Assembly: GCA_045110285.1 (NCBI GenBank)
Contig: JBGCGA010000003.1
Location: 1 to 64,000, forward strand
Length of the DNA stretch: 64,000 nucleotides
Direction: 5' to 3'
From: Putridiphycobacter sp045110285
Lineage (GTDB): Bacteria > Bacteroidota > Bacteroidia > Flavobacteriales_D > Crocinitomicaceae
Shown in pieces: positions 7,974 to 17,234 of this stretch (position 1 is its first letter; each line of letters opens with the position of its first letter). Both the position numbers and the translations under genes were made by a program. The notes below the pieces were generated by a model that ran no database searches, was not told the DNA's origin, and saw only the letters and a program-made list of their open reading frames with translations.

Positions 7974-8441
7974 CTACTGTTTTTCCCCTTTCCCTTTGTT
8001 TAAATAAACATCACCTGATGTGGTATATTCAATAGCTCCATTAATAATAGAACCTGATCCACTAGCATAATACGGTCCGCTTACTTGCTGCGAAGGCATT
8101 GAAAAAGAATTGCCCGTCAGAACAACTAAATAAGTTGCTCCGTCGTTCCATAAGTTTTTAAAATATAGAGTATCACTAATTGTATTTTCATATGTCACCA
8201 ATAGCGTATAATCCTGAATTTCATAAAAGGAATTATCAAGAAAAGCAGAATCTTTCACTAAATACGATCCTGTATAAACTTCTCTAGGATCAGGTTCTGG
8301 TGTTAAATCTGTATAGTCACAAGACCCATCATCTTTTTCTGCTGCAGGGTCGTAATTATTTGCATCTGCATAGGTACAGCCTTCCTGTTTACAGCTAATT
8401 ATTGCTAATGTAATAGCAAATAGAAACAATATGTTCTTCAT
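7974..8441 (-). CDS. Small lipoprotein, paralogue of the gene at 7436
   Basis: A 155-residue protein with the lipoprotein signal FLFAITLAIISCKQ and the same motif EGCT..DANNYDPAAEKDDGSC after the anchor. A linker with PEPDP follows, then a beta-rich domain (TGSYLVKDSAFLDNSFYEI) aligned with TGIYFVKDSIFYNNEFFKY of the neighbour. The shared order shows tandem duplication followed by divergence. Function is unknown; both probably face the periplasm or the outer surface. Confidence 0.75.
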   Translation of the reverse strand: MKNILFLFAITLAIISCKQEGCTYADANNYDPAAEKDDGSCDYTDLTPEPDPREVYTGSYLVKDSAFLDNSFYEIQDYTLLVTYENTISDTLYFKNLWNDGATYLVVLTGNSFSMPSQQVSGPYYASGSGSIINGAIEYTTSGDVYLNKGKGEKQ

Positions 8442-8580
8442 GAAAAACTTTTAAAGCGTTAGTTATTTGTTAAATATACAAATTTCTAGCTTGTAAAAAG
8501 GACCTAAGCATTCATAAATTTGACACAAGTAATTCAATTAGTATCTTCATAATTCTCACTACCTTCGTCAAAAAAAAGCA

Positions 8581-9453
8581 ATGTTACAATCCATGACTGG
8601 GTTTGGAAAAGCCACCAGTAATTACAGCCAAAAAACCATTTCAGTTGAAATTAAGTCGCTTAATTCTAAAAACCTCGATTTATTTATAAAAATGCCTAAT
8701 GGTTATAAGGCGCGTGAAATTGAATTAAGAAAACGAATTGGGGACCAATTAGGCCGTGGAAAAGTGGAATGTATTATTCAAGTAGAATCTGCTGGTGAAG
8801 CAGGATCGAATCAATTGAACAAAGACATTGTTGCAAGTTATTATAAGCAATTAACGGATCTTAAAAATGATTTGAATTTGCCTGAGGCAGACTTATTGCA
8901 AATTATTACCCGAATGCCAGATGTGTTTACAACAGCTTCAAAGGCTTTGGAGGAGGGAGAGTGGGAAGCAGTGATGGAAGCAGCAAATGCCGCAATTCTT
9001 AATTTAATTGAATTTAGAAATCAAGAAGGGCAGCAGCTGATGGATGAGTTTAATATGAGAATTGATAATATTGAAACAGCATTTAATAATGTTCCAAACT
9101 ACGAGAGCGCAAGAATTGACGGAATTAAAGACCGAATTGAGAGTAATTTAGAAGAGTTTGTTGGTTTAGCTAAAGTGGATAAGAACAGATTTGAACAGGA
9201 GTTGATTTACTATATTGAAAAGATTGACATTGCTGAAGAAAAATTAAGATTGTCAGGTCATTTAAACTACTTCCGCGAAGTTTTAGGCCAAACTAACTCT
9301 CAAGGAAAAAAACTAGGATTTATCGTTCAGGAAATAGGGAGAGAAATTAATACCTTAGGCTCAAAATCGTACCATGCCGATATGCAAAAGTTAGTGGTTG
9401 AAATGAAAGATGAGTTGGAGAAAATAAAAGAACAAATTTTAAATACACTATAA
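8581..9453 (+). CDS. yicC: YicC/YloC family endoribonuclease
   Basis: A 290-residue protein opening with the family signature MLQSMTGFGKA and closing with a conserved C-terminal part (NTLGSKS, VVEMKDELEKIKEQI). E. coli YicC is a metal-dependent endoribonuclease acting on small RNA. Residues about 150-230 are helical and acidic; the segment EKLRLSGHLNYFRE is typical of the family. It starts an operon: gmk follows after 3 bases and nadD overlaps gmk. A box TACCTTCG at 8559-8566, one mismatch from TAnnTTTG, lies 14 bases before the ATG. Confidence 0.93.
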   Translation: MLQSMTGFGKATSNYSQKTISVEIKSLNSKNLDLFIKMPNGYKAREIELRKRIGDQLGRGKVECIIQVESAGEAGSNQLNKDIVASYYKQLTDLKNDLNLPEADLLQIITRMPDVFTTASKALEEGEWEAVMEAANAAILNLIEFRNQEGQQLMDEFNMRIDNIETAFNNVPNYESARIDGIKDRIESNLEEFVGLAKVDKNRFEQELIYYIEKIDIAEEKLRLSGHLNYFREVLGQTNSQGKKLGFIVQEIGREINTLGSKSYHADMQKLVVEMKDELEKIKEQILNTL

Positions 9454-9456
9454 ATT

Positions 9457-10068
9457 GTGGATTCTACGGCAGAAAATAGAGAGCCATTTTGGGGAGACCT
9501 TCAAGGTAAATGCATTATTTTTTCAGCACCAAGCGGAGCGGGAAAAACAACCATTGTCCGTTATCTTTTGCGTCAGGTAGACTCATTGACCTTCTCAATT
9601 TCTGCGGCTAGCCGCCAACCAAGAGGAAGAGAGCAAAATGGAGTGGATTATCATTTTTTTTCTGTTGAGGAATTTAAAGCTAGAATAGAAAATAACGAAT
9701 TTATAGAGTGGGAAGAGGTGTACAGCAATAATTTTTATGGCACTTTAAAATCAGAAGTGCTGAAAGCCTGGGAAAATGGAAAAACTGTTTTATTTGATGT
9801 AGATGCTATTGGCGGCATGAATTTAAAAACCATTTTTGGTGATCGTGCAAAGTCTATTTTTATACAGCCACCCTCATTATTTGTGTTAGAACAGAGGTTA
9901 AAGAACAGGAGAACCGAAACTGACGAGCAAATTAAAATGAGGCTAGACAAAGCTAATGAAGAACTGAGCCATGCCAATGAATTTGATTACGTTTTGTTAA
10001 ATGACAATTTAGAAACGGCTTGTACAGAAGTGAAAGAGGTTGTCAACCAATTTTTAGAAAATGAGTGA
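9457..10068 (+). CDS. gmk: Guanylate kinase
   Basis: A 203-residue enzyme that phosphorylates GMP to GDP with ATP. The P-loop SAPSGAGKTT is at residues 23-32. The GMP-binding part includes SAASRQPRGREQNGVDYHF and the lid segment RLKNRRTETDEQI. A GTG start at 9457 lies 3 bases after the yicC stop, which fits translational coupling. The N-terminus has about 15 extra residues before the core fold. The yicC-gmk-nadD order is common in Bacteroidetes. Confidence 0.96.
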   Translation: MDSTAENREPFWGDLQGKCIIFSAPSGAGKTTIVRYLLRQVDSLTFSISAASRQPRGREQNGVDYHFFSVEEFKARIENNEFIEWEEVYSNNFYGTLKSEVLKAWENGKTVLFDVDAIGGMNLKTIFGDRAKSIFIQPPSLFVLEQRLKNRRTETDEQIKMRLDKANEELSHANEFDYVLLNDNLETACTEVKEVVNQFLENE

Positions 10069-10726
10069 TAATATTGTTTCCAATTTAATTTCGACGTTCG
10101 ACTCTAACCCGAAAGGGGCGGAAAAAACAATCGGTTTATTTTTTGGTTCATTTAACCCCATTCATACTGGTCATTTGATTTTGGCTAACCACTTTGCCAA
10201 TTATACCAATTTAGATGAGGTTTGGTTTGTAGTGTCGCCTCATAATCCGCATAAAAAAAAGGCATCATTGTTAGACGAAAACCATAGGTTAGCTATGGTA
10301 AACGAAGCCATTGACGACAACATCAAGCTAAAGGCGTCTAACATTGAATTTGAAATGCCAAAACCATCTTATACGGTGGATACGCTTGCTTATTTAAAAG
10401 AAAAACACCCAACCTATCAGTTTGCTTTAATTATGGGTGAGGACAATTTACGATCTTTCCATAAATGGAAAAACTTTGAAGTCATTCTCGAAAAGTATCC
10501 AATTTTTATCTACCCAAGGGTCTATACTGTTCAAGAATTGGAGGCACAGTCAAAAGAAGAAAACAACAAATTACAAAATCACCCAAGTATTCAGTTGATT
10601 GATGCCCCATTAATGAAAATCTCTTCCAGCTTTATTCGTAATGCCATCAAAGACAAAAAAGACATCCGTTATTTAGTTTCAGAACCGGTTTTCAAGTACT
10701 TGGATGAGATGAATTTTTATAGGTGA
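10061..10726 (+). CDS. nadD: Nicotinate-nucleotide adenylyltransferase
   Basis: A 221-residue enzyme making nicotinate adenine dinucleotide from nicotinate mononucleotide and ATP in NAD synthesis. The nucleotidyltransferase signature GSFNPIHTGHL is at residues 29-39 and the second motif ISSSFIRNAI near 187-196 supplies the phosphate-binding S-x-x-R. About 22 extra residues precede the core; an internal start is possible but no better ATG is visible. It overlaps gmk by 8 bp, so the two are coupled. Confidence 0.95.
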   Translation: MSDNIVSNLISTFDSNPKGAEKTIGLFFGSFNPIHTGHLILANHFANYTNLDEVWFVVSPHNPHKKKASLLDENHRLAMVNEAIDDNIKLKASNIEFEMPKPSYTVDTLAYLKEKHPTYQFALIMGEDNLRSFHKWKNFEVILEKYPIFIYPRVYTVQELEAQSKEENNKLQNHPSIQLIDAPLMKISSSFIRNAIKDKKDIRYLVSEPVFKYLDEMNFYR

Positions 10727-11016
10727 GAACAATGTCACATAATTGAGTAAATATTATTTGTCTAAAACTTATTATAAATTTCTGTTTTCATCTTTTTCTA
10801 ACAAAAAGACCACGCACTTCATGTTATGTCTAAAACCGGTTATGAAACTATGGTGCCCAGAATTTTTTGGCGCCACCGCTATCTCTATTAGGTTATACAA
10901 TTATTTAAACGCTAACTTCTCACACTTAATACTCAAAGCGCTGTTAACAATAATAATCACGCAATCACACACTACACAATCATTCTTACTACATTTATGA
11001 AGTAAAAAAAATTAAA

Positions 11017-11796
11017 ATGAGCGATTCAACAATTATAGCCCAGGCAGATGGACATGTTTTAACCATCACAATTGACCGGCCAAGTCAGTTAAATGCCTTA
11101 AATAAAGTAACAATTCAAGCCTTGCACGACACCTTAAAATTAGCAAATGCTGATGATAATATTGGGGTGATTATTTTAACAGGGTCTGGAGAGAAGGCCT
11201 TTGTAGCAGGTGCAGATATCAAGGAATTTGCAGATTTTACAGCTGCTCAAGGTCAAGAGCTAGCTGCTGGTGGACAAGAGTTATTGTTTAATTTTATTGA
11301 GTGTATGACAAAACCTGTAATTGCGGCAGTAAACGGGTTTGCATTAGGTGGTGGATTAGAATTAGCCATGGCTGCTCATATTAGAATAGCATCCGACAAT
11401 GCAAAAATGGGATTGCCTGAAGTGTCATTAGGAGTGATTCCAGGATATGGCGGAACACAGCGTTTAGCACAATTAGTTGGTAGAGGAAAAGCCATGGAAA
11501 TGGTAGTGACTGCAGGAATGATTTCTGCGGAGGATGCTTTACAATGGGGCTTAGTAAATAATGTAGTTCCGCAAGCAGATTTAATAGCCACAGCCGAAAA
11601 AATGGCAAGTAAGATTTTAAGAAATTCACCAAACGCAATTGGTGCTGCTATGCGTGCCATTAATGCCAATTATACTGACGGATTAAACGGATACGATAAA
11701 GAGATTGAAGAATTCGGAAAATGTTTTGGAACCCCAGAATTTATTGAAGGAACTACTGCATTTATGGAGAAAAGGAAAGCAGAATTTAGGAAGTAA
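11017..11796 (+). CDS. Enoyl-CoA hydratase/isomerase family protein (crotonase type)
   Basis: A 259-residue protein that would add water to 2-trans-enoyl-CoA in beta-oxidation. The oxyanion-hole segments are FVAGADIKEF and NGFALGGGLELA. The two catalytic glutamates of true hydratases are both present, in GGGLELA and GLPEVSLG, so hydratase activity is likelier than a diverged crotonase. The partner 3-hydroxyacyl-CoA dehydrogenase is not nearby. A TACATTTA sequence at 10989-10996 could be a weak -7 box. The 290-bp region upstream shows no convincing gene. Confidence 0.9.
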   Translation: MSDSTIIAQADGHVLTITIDRPSQLNALNKVTIQALHDTLKLANADDNIGVIILTGSGEKAFVAGADIKEFADFTAAQGQELAAGGQELLFNFIECMTKPVIAAVNGFALGGGLELAMAAHIRIASDNAKMGLPEVSLGVIPGYGGTQRLAQLVGRGKAMEMVVTAGMISAEDALQWGLVNNVVPQADLIATAEKMASKILRNSPNAIGAAMRAINANYTDGLNGYDKEIEEFGKCFGTPEFIEGTTAFMEKRKAEFRK

Positions 11797-11805
11797 AGAG
11801 TTATT

Positions 11806-11880
11806 GGTTAGGAGTTACTAGTTATTAGATAATAGTTAGTGAACTAGTAACTAATAACCCAAAACTATTAACTAATAACT
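11806..11880. repeat. Inverted repeat plus a third partial copy between the hydratase and flippase genes
   Basis: The left arm 11806-11823 pairs with 11842-11859 over 18 bp with two mismatches and an 18-base loop. A third copy of the right arm (AACTATTAACTAATAACT) follows at 11863-11880 in direct orientation with two differences. It fills the gap between two same-strand genes. It could fold as a transcript hairpin, but there is no T-tract of terminator type. Confidence 0.6.
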
Positions 11881-11886
11881 ATAAAA

Positions 11887-13329
11887 TTGTCATCAATAAA
11901 AAAACTAGCAGGCCAAACGGCCGTTTACGGTTTGTCATCCATCTTAGGAAGATTACTGAATTACGGTTTAGTGCCATTGCATACTGCTTTTTTCCTGAAA
12001 GAAGAGTACGGATCTGTTAGTGTTATATATGGTTATGTTGCACTTTTAATGGTGTTTTTAATGTTTGGAATGGAGACCACTTTTTTCCGATTTGTAGTTA
12101 AGTCTGAAGAGAAAGAGAAGACGTTTAACCAAGCTTTTTCAATTGTTGTCATAATCAATTTAATATTTATAGTTACACTCCTGCTGTTTTCGCAAACTGT
12201 CGCCAATTACATTAATTTTTCTGACCACAAAGACTATGTTATATGGTTCGGATTTATCTTAGTTTTTGATGCCGTTTCATCATTACTAATGGCAAAATTA
12301 AGACATCAAGACAATGCCAAAAAGTTTGCTACTATTCAATTGATTTCTATTGGAGTGAATATTTTTCTCAATCTCATATTCATGTTCTTTTTCCTTGAAT
12401 CAAATCGGGAGTTTGGGATTGGTTTCATTTTTATTGCTAATCTAGCTGCCAGCTTAATCAAGTTAGTACTATTGTATAAAGATCTATTACAGTTTAGATT
12501 TGTTTGGGATAAAGTGCTAGCGAAAACCATGTTTATTTTTTCTCTGCCTCTATTAATTGGCAGTTTTGCAGGAGTTATTAATGAAACATTAGATAGAATT
12601 TTATTGGATAAAATTCTTACAAAAAGCAATAATTTGGATTATGCCAGAGCTCAAGTTGGGATCTATTCTGCTAATTATAAGCTATCAATTATCATCACAC
12701 TATTTATCCAAGCATTTAGATATGCGGCTGAACCTTTCTTTTTCGCGCAAGAAAAAAACAAAGATAAAGACAAAGTGTACTCTAAGGTCATGACCTATTT
12801 TGTGATTGTGGTGTCGCTTATTTTCCTGGGAGTGACTTTATATATTGATATTTTTAAATGGTTTATCAATAAAAGTTATTGGGAAGGTTTGAAAGTGGTG
12901 CCAATTTTATTATTGGCAAATGTTTTTTTAGGAATTTATTATAACCAATCTATTTGGTATAAGCTTGCCAATAGAACTAAATTCGGCGCTTATATCGCCA
13001 TTGGAGGCGCTATATTGACACTTAGTCTCAATTTTGCATTAATTCCTTACTACGGTTATATTGGTTCAGCATGGGCCACGTTAATCGTTTATTTTTTAAT
13101 GATGGTTGCTTCGCACATTTTAGGACAAAAACATTATCCGATTAAGTATAATTTGCGTAAGGTGATTACCTTCTTAATTCTTGCAATTGGATTATTCTTT
13201 GTTGATAATTGGGTGTCTATCAATAATACTATCCTTAGCTATACATTCAAAACATTTCTCATAGTTTTATTTTTAGGAGGGATAATGTTTATTGAAAATC
13301 CTTTGAAGAATTTACGAAAAGCGCTATAG
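11887..13329 (+). CDS. Polysaccharide (Wzx/MurJ-like) flippase
   Basis: A 480-residue inner-membrane protein with about 12-14 hydrophobic segments across its length. The opening KKLAGQTAVYGLSSILGRLLNY is the usual start of Bacteroidetes lipopolysaccharide biosynthesis proteins of the MOP superfamily, which flip lipid-linked glycans across the membrane. The start is TTG at 11887; no ATG lies near that conserved N-terminus. No glycosyltransferase genes flank it, so the substrate is not indicated by context. A MurJ role is possible but the sequence looks more like the Wzx/RfbX branch. Confidence 0.85.
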   Translation: MSSIKKLAGQTAVYGLSSILGRLLNYGLVPLHTAFFLKEEYGSVSVIYGYVALLMVFLMFGMETTFFRFVVKSEEKEKTFNQAFSIVVIINLIFIVTLLLFSQTVANYINFSDHKDYVIWFGFILVFDAVSSLLMAKLRHQDNAKKFATIQLISIGVNIFLNLIFMFFFLESNREFGIGFIFIANLAASLIKLVLLYKDLLQFRFVWDKVLAKTMFIFSLPLLIGSFAGVINETLDRILLDKILTKSNNLDYARAQVGIYSANYKLSIIITLFIQAFRYAAEPFFFAQEKNKDKDKVYSKVMTYFVIVVSLIFLGVTLYIDIFKWFINKSYWEGLKVVPILLLANVFLGIYYNQSIWYKLANRTKFGAYIAIGGAILTLSLNFALIPYYGYIGSAWATLIVYFLMMVASHILGQKHYPIKYNLRKVITFLILAIGLFFVDNWVSINNTILSYTFKTFLIVLFLGGIMFIENPLKNLRKAL

Positions 13330-13400
13330 AAATGGTCTTGACAATATGATCACAATTTGTTAAAAATTATGAAAATAATACCTCGCCAAGTAATAAAAAC

Positions 13401-13408
13401 TATTTTTG
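13401..13408 (+). promoter_or_regulatory. -7 promoter box of the thioredoxin-fold pair
   Basis: TATTTTTG is an exact TAnnTTTG element. It covers a possible upstream TTG start at 13406, so translation more probably begins at the ATG at 13418. Confidence 0.45.
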
Positions 13409-13417
13409 AGATTAGAG

Positions 13418-13912
13418 ATGAATTTATTGAAAAGTATTTTATTGACAATGGGGTTATTTTTTTCAACTCTAATTATCTCTCAGAACATTACTGTTATTGA
13501 TGAATTTGATGATTTTAAAAGTCAGTATTTAGAGAATAAGACCAATGATACTATTCACGTTTTCAATTTTTGGGCCACATGGTGTAAACCTTGTGTTCAA
13601 GAATTACCCTTTTTTGACTCTTTAAAATTTTACAATGGAAAATCCCCTATCAAACTTGTTTTGGTAAGTTTAGATTTTGAAAATCAAATTAAAACAGTAT
13701 TAGAGCCCTTTGTAGAAAAAAACAATATTACGGCTGAAGTAGTTGTTTTGACTGATGGTAAGGTTAATGATTGGATTGATAAAGTGAACCCATTATGGTC
13801 AGGAGCAATACCTGCTACTTTGGTGCTTAAAGGAAATAGCAGTAATTTCTACGAGAAATCGTTTCACTCTTTTAATGAATTATTAACAACCATTTTAAAA
13901 ATAGATTTATGA
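13418..13912 (+). CDS. TlpA-like exported thioredoxin-fold protein
   Basis: A 164-residue protein from the ATG at 13418, giving the signal sequence MNLLKSILLTMGLFFSTLIISQ. The core has NFWATWCKPC, a C-x-x-C redox site of the TlpA/ResA kind, then PFFDSL and a later cis-Pro region (GAIPATLVLKG). Such proteins act outside the cytoplasmic membrane as thiol reductants. It overlaps the next thioredoxin-fold gene by 4 bp (ATGA), so the two are translated together. Confidence 0.85.
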   Translation: MNLLKSILLTMGLFFSTLIISQNITVIDEFDDFKSQYLENKTNDTIHVFNFWATWCKPCVQELPFFDSLKFYNGKSPIKLVLVSLDFENQIKTVLEPFVEKNNITAEVVVLTDGKVNDWIDKVNPLWSGAIPATLVLKGNSSNFYEKSFHSFNELLTTILKIDL

Positions 13913-14523
13913 AAAAAACAATGACAATTTTACTAGTTGGTGCTATGATATTTGGAACCTCAATGGTATTGAAAGATAAAGAAGTAGCAACTGGTTATAA
14001 AATTGGTGACACAGCTGATGATTTTTCGTTGCTGGGTGTTGATGGTGAAATGCATTCATTAGCAGGTATAGAAAATGCTAAGGGCTATATCGTTATATTT
14101 ACATGTAATCATTGTCCTTTTGCTAAAATGTATGAGGATAGAATAATTAGCTTACAAAATGAATTTGAACCCAAAGGGTATTCTGTTGTAGCTATTAATC
14201 CAAACGACCCTGCGATTGCACCGGCAGATAGCTATGAAAAAATGAAAGTGCGGGCAAAAGAAAAAGGGTTTAATTTTCCATATTTATTTGATAAAGGGCA
14301 AAAAGTTTACCCTAAATATGGGGCTACAAAAACACCGCATGTTTTTCTATTAGATGCCAATAGAGAGGTTAAATATATTGGTGCAATTGATGATAATGCT
14401 AGAAATGCTGATGAAGTAAAAGAACGATTTCTTGCAAATGCAATTGATTTATTGCTGGCAGGTAAAAAAATTAAAACAACTACTACAAAAGCGATTGGTT
14501 GTAGTATCAAAGCGAATAAATAA
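13909..14523 (+). CDS. Exported thioredoxin family protein with CNHC active site
   Basis: A 204-residue AhpC/TSA-thioredoxin superfamily protein with an N-terminal hydrophobic segment (ILLVGAMIFGTSMV). The site TCNHCPFAK (CNHC at 66-69) and later TPHVFLLD are those of the redoxin/peroxiredoxin-like group common in Bacteroidetes. A YIGAIDDNARN segment is also typical. The C-terminal tail carries an extra cysteine (IGCSIKANK). Coupled to the TlpA-like gene upstream, it likely works in the same exported redox pathway. The client is unknown. Confidence 0.85.
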   Translation: MKKTMTILLVGAMIFGTSMVLKDKEVATGYKIGDTADDFSLLGVDGEMHSLAGIENAKGYIVIFTCNHCPFAKMYEDRIISLQNEFEPKGYSVVAINPNDPAIAPADSYEKMKVRAKEKGFNFPYLFDKGQKVYPKYGATKTPHVFLLDANREVKYIGAIDDNARNADEVKERFLANAIDLLLAGKKIKTTTTKAIGCSIKANK

Positions 14524-14637
14524 TTTTGTGAATTACCATTGTACAAGATAACCTTTGGTGCCTAACTGATTGCAAAAAAACTTTAGGGATATGGATGGTA
14601 AAAGAGGCAAATAGTTGATAAAGAATTTATATGAAAC

Positions 14638-14668
14638 AAAAAGACCTACTCACTGAGTAGGTCTTTTT
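14638..14668. terminator. Strong bidirectional terminator
   Basis: A perfect 14-bp stem AAAAAGACCTACTC / GAGTAGGTCTTTTT with a three-base loop (14652-14654), between the convergent thioredoxin-fold gene and atpG. The A- and T-ends give a U-tract in both directions. Confidence 0.9.
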
Positions 14669-14690
14669 GTTAATAGTATATTTTATTTAC

Positions 14691-15575
14691 TTACCCATTC
14701 AATGCTTCAGCACCACCAACAATTTCTAATATCTCATTGGTAATAGCAGCTTGACGTGCTTGGTTATATTGTAATTTTAATGCTTTATTCAATTCGGTTG
14801 CATTATCTGTCGCTTTGTGCATTGCAGTCATTCTAGCACCATGCTCACCTGCATGAGATTCTAAAATAATTTTATAGAACTGAGTTTTTAATGATTTGGG
14901 AATTAACTCCGTTACAATTTCAGCTTTTGATGGTTCAAAAATATAATCTGCAGAAGAAGATGTTGTTGTTTCTTCAGCTTCCGGAGGAAGAATAGGTAAA
15001 AACTGCTCTTCTGTCACAATTTGAGTGGCTACATTCTTAAAGTGATTGTAAACAAAAACTACTTTATCAAATTTACCATCAGTGTATGCTTTCATTACTT
15101 TTTCAGCAATCGCATTTGAGTTACTAAAGTTCACTTCAGCCCAAATCTCATTCTCATTTTCATTAACAGCATCATTATTGCCGTAAAATGGTGTTTTCTT
15201 GAAAGAATCGGCTGCTTTTTTACCAATTGGCATTACCGTTACATTCTGATTTTTGTATTTATTATTACTTAAATCTAATGCTTGTTTTACAACATAGTTG
15301 TTAAAGCCACCACACAAACCTCTGTTTGAAGTTACTGGTATTAGTAGTACATTTTTAACTTCTCGCTCTTGTGCATACTCATTTTCAGAAGTATCTAAAG
15401 AAGCTGATAAGTTAGTCAAAATGTCTTGTAACTTTTCTGCGTATGGACGCATTTGAGTAATAGCATCCTGTGCACGCTTTAATTTAGCAGCAGAAACCAT
15501 TTTCATGGCAGATGTAATTTGCATGGTAGATGATACCGATACAATTCTATTTCTAATCTCTTTTAAATTTGCCAT
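14691..15575 (-). CDS. atpG: ATP synthase F1 subunit gamma
   Basis: A 294-residue central-stalk subunit that rotates inside the alpha3-beta3 head. The N-terminal helix has LKEIRNRIVSVSSTMQITSAMKMVSA. The middle contains SNRGLCGGFN, and the C-terminal helix ends QARQAAITNEILEIVGGAEAL; these are the two coiled-coil helices of the shaft. It is the last gene of the minus-strand operon, with a perfect hairpin separating it from atpA. atpD and atpC do not follow. Confidence 0.97.
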   Translation of the reverse strand: MANLKEIRNRIVSVSSTMQITSAMKMVSAAKLKRAQDAITQMRPYAEKLQDILTNLSASLDTSENEYAQEREVKNVLLIPVTSNRGLCGGFNNYVVKQALDLSNNKYKNQNVTVMPIGKKAADSFKKTPFYGNNDAVNENENEIWAEVNFSNSNAIAEKVMKAYTDGKFDKVVFVYNHFKNVATQIVTEEQFLPILPPEAEETTTSSSADYIFEPSKAEIVTELIPKSLKTQFYKIILESHAGEHGARMTAMHKATDNATELNKALKLQYNQARQAAITNEILEIVGGAEALNG

Positions 15576-15588
15576 AATTAAAGTTTAA

Positions 15589-15619
15589 AATCAGGTCTTG
15601 AAATATTCAAGACCTGATT
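15589..15619 (-). promoter_or_regulatory. Perfect hairpin between atpA and atpG
   Basis: A 14-bp perfect stem AATCAGGTCTTGAA (15589-15602) / TTCAAGACCTGATT (15606-15619) with an ATA loop, starting just after the atpA stop. On the minus strand it is followed by TTTTAAACTTTAATTA, a weak U-tract. It may act as a partial terminator or a 3'-end stabiliser inside the operon. Confidence 0.75.
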
Positions 15620-15630
15620 CAATGTTTAAT

Positions 15631-17205
15631 TTAGTATTTTGAAGCTACTTCAGTTGCTACTTTTCCTAATACAGAAGTTTCATTATCCGTATATTTTCCA
15701 GCACCTAAATTAGTCATTACGTCTTTATGCTGTGCATTTAATGTTGTAATCAAATCTTTTTCGAATTCTTTTACTTTATCAATAGGCACATTAGTTAACA
15801 ATCCCTTAGTACCTGCATAAATAATTGCAATTTGATCTTGTACAGTATAAGGATCACCTTCGTTTTGCTTTAGAATCTCAACGTTTCTTGCACCTTTATC
15901 AAGTACAGATTTTGTTGCAGCATCTAAATCAGAACCGAATTTAGCAAATGCTTCTAGTTCTCTGTATTGCGCTTGATCTAATTTCAAAGTACCAGCCACT
16001 TTTTTCATTGACTTAATTTGAGCCGATCCACCAACACGAGATACTGAAATACCTACGTTAATTGCTGGACGAACACCTGCGTTAAACAAGTTAGACTCCA
16101 AGAAAATCTGTCCATCAGTAATTGAAATTACGTTTGTTGGAATATATGCAGATACATCACCAGCTTGCGTCTCAATAATTGGTAGTGCAGTTAAAGAACC
16201 GCCCCCTTTTACTAAATGTTTAATAGAATCTGGTAAATCATTCATTGTCTTTGCAATGGTATCATCAGCAATCACTTTTGCAGCTCTTTCTAATAATCTT
16301 GAATGCAAATAGAATACATCACCTGGGTAAGCTTCCCTTCCTGGAGGACGTCTTAATAATAAAGACACCTCACGGTAAGCTACTGCTTGCTTCGATAAAT
16401 CATCATAAATAATTAATGCTGGACGACCTGTATCTCTGAAATACTCACCAATTGCTGCACCTGCGAAAGGAGCATAAAACTGAGTAGTAGCAGGATCAGA
16501 TGCGTTAGATGCAACAATTGTTGTGTAAGCCATTGCACCAGCTTTCTCTAATTTATCAACTAAACCAGCTACTGTTGATCCTTTTTGGCCAATAGCCACA
16601 TAGATACAGTATACAGGTTCACCTTTATCGTAAAATTCTTTTTGATTAATAATGGTATCTATCGCAACAGTTGTTTTACCAGTTTGTCTGTCACCAATAA
16701 TAAGCTCTCTTTGCCCTCTTCCTACAGGAATCATAGAATCGATTGCTTTAATACCAGTTTGCAACGGCTCAGTTACCGGCTGACGGTAAATTACACCAGG
16801 AGCTTTTCTTTCTAATGGCATTTCATAAGTTTCCCCTTCAATTGGTCCTTTACCATCAATTGGAATTCCCATAGTATCCACAACACGCCCTACAATTCCT
16901 TCACCAACTTGTAATGAAGCAATCATATTTAAACGCTTTACTGTGTCTCCTTCAACAATGTTGTCAGATTTACCAAGTAATACAACACCTACATTGTCTT
17001 CTTCAAGGTTAAGAGCAATTCCTCTTAGTCCTCCTTTGAATTCAACCATTTCGCCATATTGTACGCTATTTAGTCCGTAAATAGTAGCAATTCCATCACC
17101 TACTTGTAGTACAGAGCCTACTTCTTCTAATTCGGCGTTTGTTTTCGCTCCTGAAAGTTGTTCTCTCAAGATTGCAGATACTTCTGCTGGTTTGATATTA
17201 GCCAT
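15631..17205 (-). CDS. atpA: ATP synthase F1 subunit alpha
   Basis: A 524-residue regulatory nucleotide-binding subunit of the F1 head. The P-loop GDRQTGKT is at residues 171-178. The segments ALIIYDDLSKQAVAYR and PPGREAYPGDVFYLHSRLLERAA are standard for alpha, and PAINVGISVSRVGG near the C-terminus carries the arginine finger region. Length is typical. It follows atpH by 29 bases in the minus-strand operon. Confidence 0.98.
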   Translation of the reverse strand: MANIKPAEVSAILREQLSGAKTNAELEEVGSVLQVGDGIATIYGLNSVQYGEMVEFKGGLRGIALNLEEDNVGVVLLGKSDNIVEGDTVKRLNMIASLQVGEGIVGRVVDTMGIPIDGKGPIEGETYEMPLERKAPGVIYRQPVTEPLQTGIKAIDSMIPVGRGQRELIIGDRQTGKTTVAIDTIINQKEFYDKGEPVYCIYVAIGQKGSTVAGLVDKLEKAGAMAYTTIVASNASDPATTQFYAPFAGAAIGEYFRDTGRPALIIYDDLSKQAVAYREVSLLLRRPPGREAYPGDVFYLHSRLLERAAKVIADDTIAKTMNDLPDSIKHLVKGGGSLTALPIIETQAGDVSAYIPTNVISITDGQIFLESNLFNAGVRPAINVGISVSRVGGSAQIKSMKKVAGTLKLDQAQYRELEAFAKFGSDLDAATKSVLDKGARNVEILKQNEGDPYTVQDQIAIIYAGTKGLLTNVPIDKVKEFEKDLITTLNAQHKDVMTNLGAGKYTDNETSVLGKVATEVASKY

Positions 17206-17234
17206 GTTCTAATATTTATTTATTAAACTTCTGC

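Noticed and set aside
10743..11000. An 85-codon frame between nadD and the enoyl-CoA hydratase gene
   Set aside because: It starts at a TTG without ribosome binding site. Its composition is that of AT-rich intergenic sequence and no domain or signal peptide is visible.
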